This document shows positions 1 through 10,544 of a stretch of DNA of 64,000 nucleotides, one piece after another. The stretch's first letter is position 1. Every line of letters begins with the position of its first letter. This stretch comes from Liopterus haemorrhoidalis (Eukaryota; Arthropoda; Insecta; Coleoptera; Dytiscidae): the NCBI GenBank assembly GCA_963971575.1, contig OZ020613.1, positions 49,222,250-49,286,249 on the forward strand, written 5' to 3'. The translations under genes were made by a program, and so were the position numbers. Under the pieces are notes generated by a model. That model did no database searches and was not told the DNA's origin. It was given only the letters and a program-made list of their open reading frames with translations.

Positions 1-2
1 AC

Positions 3-803
3 TCTGGAGAGAAACCATACAGTTGTGATCAGTGTGATAAAGCATTTACAGTCTCAAAAAGTCTCATTAAGCACAAACGATTACATAGTGGGGAGAAACC
101 CTTCAAATGTGATGAGTGTGGCAAGGCATTTTCGAATTCATCAATTCTCAATACTCACAAACTTGTACATTCTGGAGAGAAACCATTTAAATGTGATGAG
201 TGTGATAAATCATATACACAATCAGTACATCTCCTTTGTCATAAACGCATACATTCTGGAGAGAAGCCATACAGATGTGATCAATGTGGTAATGCATTTT
301 CAGACGCATCAAATCTTACTAAGCACAAACGTGTACATTCTGGAGAGAGACCATTTAAATGTGATCAATGTGATAAAGCATTTTCCGTGTCATCAAGTCT
401 CGTTGGACACAAACGAGTACATTCTGGAGAGAAACCCTTTAGATGTGATCAGTGTGCTAAAGAATTTACAGAGTCATCACAACTTAGTAGACACAAAATA
501 ATACATTCTGGCAAGAAACCTTTCAAATGTAATCAGTGTGATAAAGCATATTCAGATGCATCAAATCTAGCTAGTCACAAGCGAGTACACACTGGAGAGA
601 GACCCTACAAATGTAATCAGTGTGATAAAGCGTTTTCAGTGCCGTCTAGTCTCATTATTCACAAACTAACACATTCTGGGAAGAAACCATTCAAATGTGA
701 TCAGTGTGATAAAACATTTTCAGTGTCAGGAAGTTTCATTAGTCACAAACGAACACATTCTGGAGAGAAAATACAACCGATTCAGGCGAGCTGTAAAAAT
801 TAG
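3..803 (+). CDS. C2H2 zinc-finger protein (gene E), 3' part with nine fingers
   Basis: The frame is open from the left edge, so the start lies outside the window; 266 residues are visible. It holds nine classical fingers of the form (F/Y)xCxxCx12Hx3H joined by SGEKP/SGERP/SGKKP linkers, a DNA-binding array of the nuclear transcription-factor type. Helix residues -1/3/6, N to C: V/S/K, N/I/T, Q/H/C, D/N/K, V/S/G, E/Q/R, D/N/S, V/S/I, V/S/S. Fingers 3-8 are roughly collinear with fingers 1-6 of gene A (E/Q/R then, two fingers on, V/S/I), so it is a paralogue in opposite orientation. The final residues IQPIQASCKN are not zinc finger: they are encoded by a transposon inserted at the TA of 772-773. 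The array resumes at 2456. No frameshift is seen in the nine fingers. Whether the truncated gene is expressed is unknown. Confidence 0.85.
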   Translation, partial: SGEKPYSCDQCDKAFTVSKSLIKHKRLHSGEKPFKCDECGKAFSNSSILNTHKLVHSGEKPFKCDECDKSYTQSVHLLCHKRIHSGEKPYRCDQCGNAFSDASNLTKHKRVHSGERPFKCDQCDKAFSVSSSLVGHKRVHSGEKPFRCDQCAKEFTESSQLSRHKIIHSGKKPFKCNQCDKAYSDASNLASHKRVHTGERPYKCNQCDKAFSVPSSLIIHKLTHSGKKPFKCDQCDKTFSVSGSFISHKRTHSGEKIQPIQASCKN

Positions 804-992
804 CACAATACAAAAATCTTTTGGATTAAGCGGTTAAAAATCTACAGAGATTCTAGAGCACAGCAGCGACGAAGAAAATGATATTTCGTAAGTTGTTAAT
901 TGTCTTGAATTTTGGACAATTTATCATGTTATGACGAAGAATGGAGATTGTGAGGACGCAATTGTCGAAGATAATATCAAAATTTGGAGGAA

Positions 993-1115
993 CCCGACGA
1001 CAGTGATGATGATCTACCTGTGCCCGTTACTTGCCGTGAAGCAAAACAATGTATTGATGGATTACAGCGATATTTTATGCAAGATGGATATGACGGGAGC
1101 CCATATCAGCATTAA
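993..1115 (+). pseudogene. Tigger/jerky-like transposase, C-terminal remnant
   Basis: One frame reads an acidic stretch followed by DDLPVPVTCREA and a helix ending QRYFMQDGYDG before a stop. An acidic tail followed by VT-x-REA and a short amphipathic helix is the usual end of pogo/Tigger/jerky-type transposases as I remember them. Upstream codons (about 850-990) are interrupted by stops. It is a dead fragment of the element that split gene E. Confidence 0.5.
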
Positions 1116-1344
1116 ATATTTAAAAAAACCACTTTGGAGGAAATTTTGCAGAATAAATAATTTAATTTAAGTTATAACATTATTTTTCTTTCAGAATTTA
1201 TATTATTTTTTATTATGTAGTGCGCATATAATTTTTTAATATGTATGTATACGTATAATTTTGTGCAATTTATTAAATGACCTTAAATGAACTTTGGATA
1301 ATTCGGCCAGCCGCTTAATCGGGACAAAATGTACTAGTACCGAT

Positions 1345-2440
1345 TAGTGTTGTACATCGAAGGCAAACATCGCTGTTTAACATCGGCGCTGACTATCGAT
1401 GTTGAAAAAACATCGATGTTTCCGATACATCGATGTTTTATTTATATTAAAAAAAGCTATGTATTTATATTATATAGGTTTTATTTATTAATGTAAAGAT
1501 AAAATACGAAAAAAAGTAACATATAACACACAAAAAGCATTTATTTATTAGATTTTTAAATAGTAATATTCTTTTTTAATAGTAATTAATTTCACATTAA
1601 AATTATTATACCCAATATAATAATTCTAATTTGTACCTACTATTTTTACATTTCTAAAATGAAATATTGCATTTTATTATAATACTAATATAGTAATCTT
1701 AATGTTAATTTTATATTATTTAACATAACGTTATAGATACACATTTTTTTTTACTTTTTTAAGTTGAAATAAAGTTTGTTCCTTTGGTTTAGGCGGAACT
1801 AGACTTGCAATTCTAGTTACTTTAACCGATTGATCGAAGCTTTTGATAATTTTGTTCAAGAAAAGCCAACTTCAATATATAAAAAAATAGTTAATGACAA
1901 TTTACAAAAATGTAAATTCCGGTTAGTTCCGCCTAATCGTTTGGAATAGACTGTACATATTACATTTTTTTCTAACACTAATATAGCAATCCTAATATTA
2001 ATTTTACACTAACATTACAATATAATAATCCTAATAATAGTTTTATTAATAAATAAATTATAATTATATTTCCCAATACGGTAATTCGAGGGATTGGAGG
2101 AATAACAACTGGGAAAGTGTCAACAAGACTCAAACAAGTGTGTTGGCGTCGTTGGTCGTTCGCATTGTTTGCAAAAATTAGAAGTTTCTTCTAATTTTCT
2201 TTTTATTCTGCTAACTGCTAAGAAGAATAAGAACTAACACTATACTCTATATTTTGTGTACTTTTTAATAAAACAAAAATTGTTAAGATTCCCGCATCTC
2301 TAGTGGTAGTTTCTGAATTTCAAAGTTTAAACATCGACATCGGTAGTAGACATCGATGTTTTACCGATATTATCGCCATCTGAACATCGATGGTAAAAAC
2401 ATCGATGTTTTCGATACATCGATGTTTTTTCCCATCCCTA
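1345..2440. mobile_element. Non-autonomous hAT element with 8-bp target duplication
   Basis: The left end reads TAGTGTTG and the right end, reversed, TAGGGATG; both fit the hAT terminal consensus. The flanks are gtaccgat (1337-1344) and gttccgat (2441-2448), an 8-bp duplication with one mismatch. The subterminal regions at both ends are packed with the palindromic word acatcgatgt, as expected for transposase binding sites. No open reading frame of note lies inside, so it needs a transposase from elsewhere. It is nested in the Tigger-like remnant and is therefore the younger insertion. Confidence 0.75.
1778..1949. mobile_element. Small inverted-repeat element nested in the hAT element
   Basis: The motif ttaggcggaact near 1788-1800 recurs inverted as agttccgcctaa near 1925-1936, and the flanking bases also match partly. 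A related single end occurs at about 62095-62150, which argues for a dispersed MITE family. I found no target duplication. Confidence 0.35.
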
Positions 2441-2455
2441 GTTCCGATTAAGCGG

Positions 2456-2795
2456 TATTCAAATGTGATCAGATAAAGCATTTTCAGTTTTAAAAAACCT
2501 CATTACTCACAAACGAGTACATTCCCTTAAAATGAAGAAACCCTTAAAATGTGATCAGTGTGATAAAGCATTTTCAGAGTCGGCAAGTCTTTTTACTCAT
2601 AAAAGAGTATATTCTGAAAAGAAACCATACAGTTGTGATAAAGCATTTACAAACTCATCAAGTCTCATTAAGCACGAACGAGTACATTGTGGGGAGAAAC
2701 CCTTCAAATGTGATGAGTGTGATAAAGCATTTTCGAGTTCATCATATCCCAATACTCACAAACGAGCACATTCTGGAATAACCCTTCAAATGTGA
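2456..2795 (+). pseudogene. Decayed zinc fingers of gene E beyond the transposon
   Basis: Immediately after the transposon the finger sequence resumes (FKCDQ), but a 4-base loss inside the CxxC region puts it out of frame. A frame from 2532 then reads about three fingers: one normal (LKCDQCDKAFSESASLFTH), one with part of its CxxC segment deleted, and one of FKCDECDKAFSSSSYPNTH type, ending in a stop. These are the original C-terminal fingers of gene E, released from selection after the insertion. Confidence 0.8.
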
Positions 2796-3037
2796 GCAAC
2801 GCAATAAAAATATTAACTTTTATTCCCTATCATTTAAACACAGTCACACATTCTGGCAAGAAACCCATCAATTACCTTTGCTACTAACGCAATTGACCAG
2901 GAATATTCTAATTTTTTGAAAATTTCATGCCCAAACGGTATGCGTACCTAGAGACGTTAGGGTATATGTGCAACCACTACGCTAAGCCAGTTGGCAATGT
3001 TATCACTGAGATAGAACATTTTTACTCATCGTATCTT

Positions 3038-3139
3038 ACCTCTCACAAATGACTACATTCTGGAGAAAAACCATTAAAATGTGATCAGTATGATGAAGCA
3101 TTTTCACAATTATCACATTTCTTTAGTCACAAACACTGA
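3038..3139 (+). pseudogene. Isolated zinc-finger remnant
   Basis: Reads HSGEKPLKCDQYDEAFSQ followed by a helix and HKH then stop. The second zinc-binding cysteine is replaced by tyrosine, so the finger cannot fold. It is a further fragment of the gene E array, separated from 2456-2795 by about 240 bases without finger similarity. Confidence 0.7.
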
Positions 3140-3629
3140 ATTGTATACTACCTGTAATACGTGTATCTTCCTATTTCGTCGGATGAATTAATCTGCTTTT
3201 ATTCTTATGATAAGCAAAGTAAAATTCTTATTTATGAAAAATGTTTGTTTTGACGTCCGAGGGGAATTTATATCACAGCAATATACATCTCGTTAGTCAA
3301 ATACATTGATAAAAAATCTGTGCAAAATTAACTACGCGACGATTAAAACTATAATATCCTACTCGAATAGGAAGGAACCAAATTATAGGAATACAATAAA
3401 ATAGAATAATGATAATTTTATTTTTGAAAAATATACATTCGTTACATATTATTCACGCTGCAATTTTTTAAATCTAAAACACCACATAAAAAATACGTTG
3501 GATTAGATTTTATCTTTCCAAATCCATCAAATGAGCCATACAAAATAAAGTATCACTAAGTACTATTAACTTATCCATGGATGGAAACTACCTTTTATCC
3601 GAGTTTTCATTGAAGCACATTTTACTACT
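3140..3629. other. AT-rich intergenic sequence
   Basis: No coding frame, inverted repeat or recognisable element was seen between the last finger remnant of gene E and the reverse-transcriptase pseudogene. Confidence 0.5.
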
Positions 3630-5010
3630 TACCTAATCCTGAAGCCTTTCTACCTTGCGGTGTAAGGCTATAGTCGAGTTACTTATTTTCTGGTGTTGTT
3701 CTTCCATACTTCTTTCCATCGTGTTCTGTCCTTTGTATATTTTCTTATCTCCTCCCACTTAGCCTCTCTTTGTTGCAGCTTCTTTTGTTTCATGGTGCCA
3801 TGTTTTTCTCGGTTTTCCTAGTCTAACTTTCTTCACTGTTCTTGCTTCAAAAACTCTTTTTACTATTTTGTCTTCACTCATTCTGTGTATATGTCCCAGC
3901 AATCTTAGCTGCCCTTCTTCTACTATAGTCTCTACTAGTTTTGTGCCTAGTTTTTCTCTGAATACTTAATTTTTTATCCTGTCCAATTTTGTTTTACCTT
4001 CGATTTTCCTTCAAAATCTCATTTCGGATCTTCTTATTTTTGACCTGTGAGTCTCTGTAGTGGTCCAGGATTTTGAGGCGTATGTCAAAATTGGTACTGT
4101 CATTTTTTTAAGATCTCTACCTTGATGTTGGTTGGTATTTCTTTTTTAGTTAAGAACGATGCTTTGATGCTGTTGAACATTCTTACTGCTGCGCCTACTC
4201 TTTCCATAATTTCTTCATCCATTTTCCCTTTGCCAATTTTAACTGTGCCTAGGTATTTGAATTTTCCTACCTGTTCTATTATTTTGTCATCTATTTTTAT
4301 TTTGTGTTGCATTTTTTGTCCTGCTTATTACTATTGTTTTTGTGTTTTGTGTGCTAATTTTCATATTTGTTTTCTTCAATTCTTTATTGTATTGGTTCAA
4401 GTTGTTTTGTAGGTTCGTCTTCATTCCTTGCTATTATAACCATGTCATCCGCATAACAAAGTGCTGCTACTTTCACATTTTCCAGTAGCCATAGAATATT
4501 CTTTAATATTTTGTCATACTTCTTTTATGGCGTCGTCTAGTAACAGTGAGAACAGTAGCGGACTGAGTACGCATCCTTGTCTGAGTCCGTTTTCAGTTAT
4601 AAAAGATATCGATACCTCATTTCATGTTGACATAATTCTTGCTATCTTTATATAGACTTTTAATATTTCTGATGGTGTTTTCATTAGTGCCTTTGTTTTT
4701 AAGTGTCAACCAGACATCTTCTCTGTTCACTCAATCGAAAGCTTTCTCCAAGTCTATGAAGCATACGTGGATTTGGCTATTTGTTTTTAGTGCTTTCTCG
4801 CTTAATTGCCGCAACGTGAATATTGGTTCTTGCATCACTCTCTTTGACCTAAATCCATATTGATAGTCTTCCAGAGTTGCTTCCAGTTCGTTTCTGATTC
4901 TTCGCTCGAATACTCTGGCGTATAATTTTCCTACTGCGCTAAGCAGGGCTATTCCTTTGTAATTTGAGCATTCTCTACTGTCGCCTTTCTTATATAAAGC
5001 ACATTTTATA
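3630..5010 (-). pseudogene. Non-LTR retrotransposon reverse transcriptase, decayed and 5'-truncated
   Basis: On the minus strand, starting near 5010, broken frames give YKKGDSRECSNYKGIALL (RT motif 1-like), QYGFRSKR, then FIDLEKAFD (first catalytic Asp block), and further down FKYLGTV (4100-4312), SFLTKKEIPTNIK, LGRPRKTW, and a terminal PLHRK-like tail near 3640. This order is the RT core followed by the thumb and C-terminal region of insect non-LTR elements. Stops and frameshifts occur throughout and the endonuclease is missing. The exact clade is undecided. Confidence 0.8.
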
Positions 5011-5073
5011 AATCAATATATCCGTAGCTTAGCACAGTACAAAATACTGCCAAACAATATGGCTGCATTCAGC

Positions 5074-5665
5074 AGACTCGTCAGTGAGGTACCGGTTAGT
5101 AAATTTTTTCCTGAAAGCATACGTTGATCTACCGATGAGTTACTGTATTTACTCACCGTTTGCCATGTTATTAACCGGATTTCATTTACGGTTAGTTGCT
5201 CACCGGTGGATATATTGAGAGTTGTATATCTGTGGTGAGAAGGAAAACGGTGTTAAGTCAATTTTCTTAGTTACTGAGGAGACACATTTAAAGAACAAAT
5301 TAAAATTACTGTAAAGGCTTACATTCAAATATATTTAATAATTGATTTAACATATTCAGAAATTATATTCTACCACAATCATTTAGTTTTAATAAAGGTA
5401 TATTTGGAAGCGTTAAATTCCGCATTAAATTTTAATCAATTTCGCCTTCATCAAGCAACATATGTTCCATTTTTTATAACACTTTGATACAATTCTTTCC
5501 AAAAGGCACGGTTCAGTGTTAATTTCTGTTATTATCATTGGTTATTGTTTAGATATTGTAGGTTTTCAAAATACCTTTCGAGAGAGTTGTCAAAAAATAT
5601 ACATTCAGAAAAAATCACCAGTAAGTTTGTACCGGTAAGTGACCAATGAGTCTACTGACTGCGGC
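5074..5665. mobile_element. Candidate MITE with imperfect inverted ends and repeated TCACCGGT-like words
   Basis: The left end (agactcg ... ggtaccggttagtaa) and the reversed right end (agactcattggtcac ... accggtac) match imperfectly over about 45 bases. The interior carries several copies of the word ctcaccgg/taccgg near both ends. No clear target duplication was found, so the limits are approximate. Confidence 0.35.
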
Positions 5666-5782
5666 CTATATAATCAGCTCATCTCTCATTGCCTAAATCA
5701 AATCTGAAGTTCTGACTTAAAAAAAAACGTTTCGGATCGGTAATACCCGAATCATCTAAAACCTAATATCAATTCGCGACTA

Positions 5783-6112
5783 TAGTGCGTTCGAAGGTGA
5801 GTTTGCAGTACAGGGCATATGGAGTAGTTCTTTTTCATACTCTCTAATGGGTTTACACAATGACACTATCCTTTTCTTGCTTGTCGACGTTGCCAGCTCT
5901 AAAACGCGCTGATCTGTGAAGACGCAGTATTCTACAAATGGCCATTTGTTTTTGTTGAGTGTTATTTTGAGTTTTATAAGAGTTGATTTTTGTAAATCAT
6001 ACGAGTTTTTCATATTATTATAATTGACACATTTGACACTTTTACAACATTTGACAACACCGCTCCCATTTTCCATAAGAGCTATACTGCAAACTCACCT
6101 TCGAACGCACTA
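5783..6112. mobile_element. 330-bp MITE with about 34-bp terminal repeats and TA duplication
   Basis: The ends TAGTGCGTTCGAAGGTGAGT and its reverse complement match almost perfectly for about 34 bases, flanked by TA on both sides, as for Tc1/mariner-type insertions. A 98-residue minus-strand open frame fills the element, but it has no domain I recognise and runs into the terminal repeat, so I do not call it a gene. Confidence 0.75.
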
Positions 6113-7140
6113 TATAATTACCGAAACGGCACCACTATCGCCTTCTGAAGTTTTGACACGAATAAGGATAGTCATCTGTCAACGTATCTATTGGCAACAA
6201 CAGTATTGGTTTATAAACAATTTTTGGTCTAATTTACGTTTTCTTGCTGTATACAGCATATTTGAATTATAACCGAGTATTAAAAAAGTGTATAAATATA
6301 TGTGAATCCATTTTATGATAAAATTTGCTGTTTATAAATGAAAATTTTCAGAGGTTATAATGTTGGTGCCGGCTTATTCTCACAGAAAAAATAAAATGTT
6401 ATACTTTGAACTTAAAACATTTATTTGAATACTTAATATCTACACATTTCTCAAAAAAATTTATAGAAGGAGAACTTGTAATTTATTCTACACAATAAAA
6501 CTGTCAAATATTTGCAAACTAACACAGTTACGGAACACCCACATGAAGTAACAAGGGGTTTTAATTATATTAACAATAATTTACACAACATTAAATGATT
6601 TTCTTGCACATGTGAGTCAGGGAAAATGAAAAATTCAACATTTAAAGCTTGTTTAAAATAATCAGAACAGTAGTAATTCTCTTCAATAGAAACAAAATTT
6701 TAGAATCACTAATAATCTTTCTTCTTCACTTGTAGCAAAACATAAGTATAAATGATGCATTTATTCACTTTTAACGCATTTTTCTCATTGGTATTAAAAT
6801 TAAATTGCAAAGCTAATAAAGACACTTTGTCATACACTACAATTTTTCTAATAAAATTCATCTAATATTCGAAGATGTTTTTCCTGTGATTGACAACCAT
6901 ACACACAACAATGAGTATTTAATCTTTTTTTCTTAAATTTATTACTTTATTCGTTGTTAAAACAGAGTGAGAATGGACAGAAACAAAAAAACACATGGTG
7001 TTCTAACATAAACTATACATAAACAATGACAGTATACTTTTTCGAAGTGTTCGCTTTATTGCCGCTAGAGGGATACGCGTTAAGTTGAGTCACCAACAGG
7101 CTTCACTTTATTATATACAGCAGATAGAATTATGCGCCTT
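6113..7140. other. AT-rich sequence without recognised genes
   Basis: Nothing coding or repetitive was recognised. Confidence 0.45.
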
Positions 7141-7154
7141 CCAGGTATTATACA

Positions 7155-7295
7155 TTTCAGTGGTCATAAACGAATGTATTCTACAGATAGGCCATTCTGA
7201 TGTGATGTAATAGTATTGTTATACTTATCAAATTTCCATACATACATACAATTGCATACAATGTGAGAAACCATTGAACTTGATCAGTGTTAAAT
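7155..7295 (+). pseudogene. Scattered zinc-finger remnants
   Basis: A frame reads FSGHKRMYSTDRPF-stop-CDV, which is the H-linker-C junction of the local finger type with a stop replacing a codon. At 7262-7292 a second partial junction appears (EKPLNLISV). They are on the same strand as gene E and are probably its most distal debris. Confidence 0.55.
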
Positions 7296-7689
7296 GTAAG
7301 ATTAAATGATTGCTGAATTACTAGGAAACAGAATTAAAAACCAATAGAAATTGTGCGAGGATCAGTCAGATTTAAACAGTTTTTTTCTTGCCTTATTGAT
7401 CAAAAATAAAAATACAAAATGAATAAATTAATTTTCTACACTGTTTCCCCATACTGAAATACATTTTTGCCAGCGGTTTGGCGATTCCGTTTTCGTAAAA
7501 AGTAAAGTGACATGTTTGCAGACATTGCACACGAATTCCGCTATTTCCGCATCATCCTCGCTACCCTGCCCTCCCAATGCTCCCTTTAGTGATCCAAATA
7601 GATGATAATCGCATGGCGTTAAGTTTGGACTGTATGAAATAACGATCTGTGCACAGATTATATAACGGTGTTAGGTGTATGACCCCGCA

Positions 7690-7970
7690 TTTATATGACT
7701 ACATTTTCTGATTTTTTATATAAACTGATGAAACAGCTTTCCTTACTAAAACATTTTAATTTTTTAAGTGCAACACCTTCTAAGCGTGTAGTTGAAGGAG
7801 CGGAATTGTTAAACGCTGGACATGTTTTGTTATGCGGAATTTTGGGAAAAAAATTATGAACATGTGAACATATGTGGGTTATGTTTACAAACAAGCAGTC
7901 TGAAATCACCACCTCAAGAAGTCACTGAAATGTTTTATTAAGTTTTAAATATGTCCAGCAACTGTAAAGC
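7690..7970 (+). pseudogene. Fragment resembling a SWIM-type arthropod protein (copy 1)
   Basis: With one frameshift near 7858 the strand reads VVEGAELLNAGHVLLCGILG, then EHVNICGLCLQTSSLKSPP. The inverted copy at 50225-50420 preserves the same reading. I recall similar segments (ending in LCLQTS-x-LK) just before a CxC...CxH SWIM zinc finger in widespread, poorly characterised arthropod proteins, but cannot confirm that here. Function unknown. Confidence 0.4.
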
Positions 7971-8194
7971 AGGAGATTTATGCAAACATATTTCAGCTGT
8001 CTTTTTATTTTGTACTAGTTGGTTAATAAACCAAAATTAAAGAAGTCAAAGTCAGAGCATTGATTGATTTTTATTGGAATATTTTATTTATTTTTTTTTT
8101 GTTTTTTTTTTTTTTGTTCTAACATATTGTGTTTGGAAACATTAACTAGCATGATTTAAAATGCTTGTAGTCCACTTTAAAAAAATCCTGCCTT

Positions 8195-8845
8195 CCAACA
8201 GTACGAACCGCAACCTCTGTTAGAACTCCCTGCCTAAAAAATAAATTAAAAAGGAAAGCAGATACTTCTGTGAAGATGTATCAGAACATCTACGTACAAA
8301 ATTTGAGACCACATGCCCTAATCTTGCGTTAAAGTTACACGGGTAGATATTTAATTATATTAAAGAAATATTTTTATAATTTAGTACTGAATTTTTTTAA
8401 TAAATACTAGTTTGTTAAATATTAACAATATTAATGTAATCTGTACCTTTGAAATGCTTTGAGCACACCCTCACTCTTTTCCCCGTATTTATAGTATTTT
8501 CCCATGCTTGTTTTCCTATTTATCTCTTTCGCACACCATAATTATTTATTATTTTCATTTTAAGTGTTTTTCATTTGTAAAAATAGAAGTGAATATTCTA
8601 TTACTTCTTTTACGAGAGTGACAACCAAAGACACAGCAGTTTGTTGTATGACAACTCATTATAACACAAAATAATATAAAAAGGAAAAACAGTTGCTATC
8701 AGAAGATAATGTTACAAACAAACTGCAACACTAAAATTTAAATGCGATACAAACAACACGAGGTAACCACATGTAAACAATAAACAGTTACTTGACTCGC
8801 GAGTTCAGATTTTGATCACTACACGTCACTTCATAGCGCTGTTGA
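8195..8845. repeat. Inverted segmental copy of 49550-50240
   Basis: The sequence matches the reverse complement of 49550-50240 over most of its length, with small indels (for example gttacaaacaaactgcaaca and tcatagcgctgttga are shared). At 49.5-50.2 kb the block lies 5' of gene C; here it abuts the 3' end of gene A, so an inversion or insertion breakpoint lies near 8845. Confidence 0.7.
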
Positions 8846-8849
8846 TTTT

Positions 8850-9209
8850 TCTACAGAATGTATTAGGGACTAATGCACACCGCTCACATTTCAATGGTTT
8901 CTCACCAGAATGTATGTAATTGTCAGTACCTTGAAAAGAAACTCTTGAGTATAAAAATGTTTTATTACATACATCACATCACGATGGTCTCTATCCAGAA
9001 TGAATTCGTTTGTGACGAAGCAGATTTGATGGCAGTGAAAATATTTCATCACATTTGAAAAGTTTCTGTCCAAAATGTACTTGTTTGTGTCCAATCAGAA
9101 ATGCTGATAGTGAAAATGCTTTATCACACAGATCACATTTGAACGGTTTCTCTCCAGAATGTAAAATTTTTTGTTTAACGAGGTATTATGACACTGTAAA
9201 TAGTTTATC
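8850..9209 (-). pseudogene. Decayed 3' fingers of gene A
   Basis: Downstream of the gene A stop codon the finger pattern continues: FKCDLCDKAFSLSAFLIGH, then FKCDEIFSLPSNLLRH with a deleted CxxC, then RPS-stop-CDVCNKTFLYS with a duplication or insertion, and a last linker HSGEKPLKC. The stop that ends the gene replaces the second cysteine of the next finger (FKCDQ-stop-DKLF), so the array was once at least three or four fingers longer. Confidence 0.8.
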
Positions 9210-10195
9210 TCACTGATCACATTTAAAAGGTTTCTCACCAAAATGTATTCGTTTGTGTCTACAGAGGGCTGATGACTGTGAAAATGATTTATTACAATAA
9301 TCACATATGAAGGGTTTCTCTCCAGAGTGTATTCGTTTGTGAGTAATTAGATTTGATGACTCTGAAAATGTTTTATCACACTGAACACATTTGAAAGGTT
9401 TCTCTCCAGAATGTATTCGTTTGTGTTTAATGAGGCATGATGACTTGGAAAATGCTTTATTACACTGACCACATTTGAATGGTTTCTCCCCAGAATGTGT
9501 TCGTTTGTGAATAATGAGACTAGACGACACTGAAAATGCTTTATCACACTGACTACATTTGTAGGGTCTCTCTCCAGAGTGTACTCGCTTGTGAGTAATT
9601 AGATGTGATGATTGTGCAAATGATTTATTACACTGATCACATTTGAAAGGTTTCTCGCCAGAATGTCCCATTTTGTGTCTAATAAGTTGTGATGACTCTG
9701 AAAATTCTTTATCACACTGATCACATCTAAAGGGTTTCTCCCCAGAATGTATTCGTTTGTGTCTACCGAGACTTGAGGACCCTGAAAATGTTTTATCACA
9801 TTGATCACATTTAAATGATCTATCTACAGAATGTACACGTTTGTGCCTACTGAGATTTGATGCACCTGAAAATGCTTTACCACACTGAATACACCTAAAT
9901 GGGTTCTCTCCAGAATGTATGCGTTTATGACAAAGGAGATGTACTAATTTTGTATATGCTTTATCACACTGATCACATTTTAATGATCTCTCTCCAGAAT
10001 GTATTCGTTTGTGTCTAATGAGACTTGATGACACTAAAAATGCTTTATCACACTGATTACTTTTGAAGGGTTTCCCTCCAGAATGTATCGGTTTGTGTCG
10101 ATTGAGATGTGCTGACGCTGTTGTGGGCTGTTCACACTTATTAATGTTCAAAGAGTCGCAATCCTCATCTGATTCACTGAAAGATGATCCTTTAC
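9210..10195 (-). CDS. C2H2 zinc-finger array, last exon (exon 5) of gene A
   Basis: The exon begins at a splice acceptor (TTTGTTTGCAG before GTAAAGG at 10195); no ATG opens this frame, so upstream exons are required. After about 35 Ser/Asp-rich residues come ten finger units, probably nuclear and DNA-binding. The first has Ser for its first Cys (FKSNQC) and is probably non-functional; nine are canonical. Helix residues -1/3/6: V/S/R (defective), K/H/C, G/N/R, G/S/R, E/Q/R, Q/H/T, V/S/I, K/C/K, E/N/T, Q/A/R. Linkers are mostly SGEKPF. It ends at a TGA where the next finger's second Cys should be. Entry phase 1 matches the upstream exons. Among the minus-strand genes, A and B look most intact. 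Confidence 0.9.
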
Positions 10196-10544
10196 CTGCA
10201 AACAAACTTGCATTGATTAATGATGCAAAAATTCAGTTGCTCAAATCAAGTTTTCGTACGACTACTATAAAATTTATATTTACATAGGTATAAAGATTGA
10301 AGGAGAATATTGAAGCCATCTATACTTTACCGATGACTACACTTTTTTCAGAAAATCAACAAATCTGATGAGTATTATACCAACTTAATTATGAAGGCCA
10401 AATAGTAAGTCTCACAATTAACTGCACAAGGACAGCCATACAACAAATGGTTCTCTAGTAATCATTAAAATAAATATTAATAAAATTAATTATGTAAGCG
10501 AAACTACTGTTTACCTAGGGCAATTCATTTCGTTCGCATATCGA
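10196..10544. other. Start of gene A intron 4
   Basis: Intronic sequence between the acceptor of exon 5 and the first reverse-transcriptase debris; nothing else recognised. Confidence 0.5.

Larger units (their letters stand above)
774..2455. mobile_element. Tigger/pogo-like DNA transposon remnant inserted in a zinc finger, TA duplication
   Basis: The element sits between TA 772-773 and TA 2456-2457. Joining the flanks restores the finger linker in frame (HSGEK-I-FKCDQ), the same residues seen in an intact finger of gene B, so the boundaries are well supported. Inside is a decayed transposase C-terminus (993-1115) and the motif CCGATTAAGCGG in both orientations (about 1310-1321 and 2444-2455), typical of Tigger-like ends. 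The left end matches the right end poorly, so the terminal repeats are eroded. A hAT element (1345-2440) is nested within it; without that, about 580 bp remain. The superfamily assignment is inference. Confidence 0.6.

Noticed and set aside
25..501. 158-codon frame reading MISVIKHLQSQKV...
   Set aside because: It is the +1 shadow of the zinc-finger array; the same ISVIKHFQ/YILERN pattern appears over every finger array in the window.
5780..6076. 98-codon frame with several Cys near its start, considered as a THAP-like domain
   Set aside because: Fills a TA-flanked MITE and runs into its terminal repeat; the Cys/His spacing does not fit THAP.
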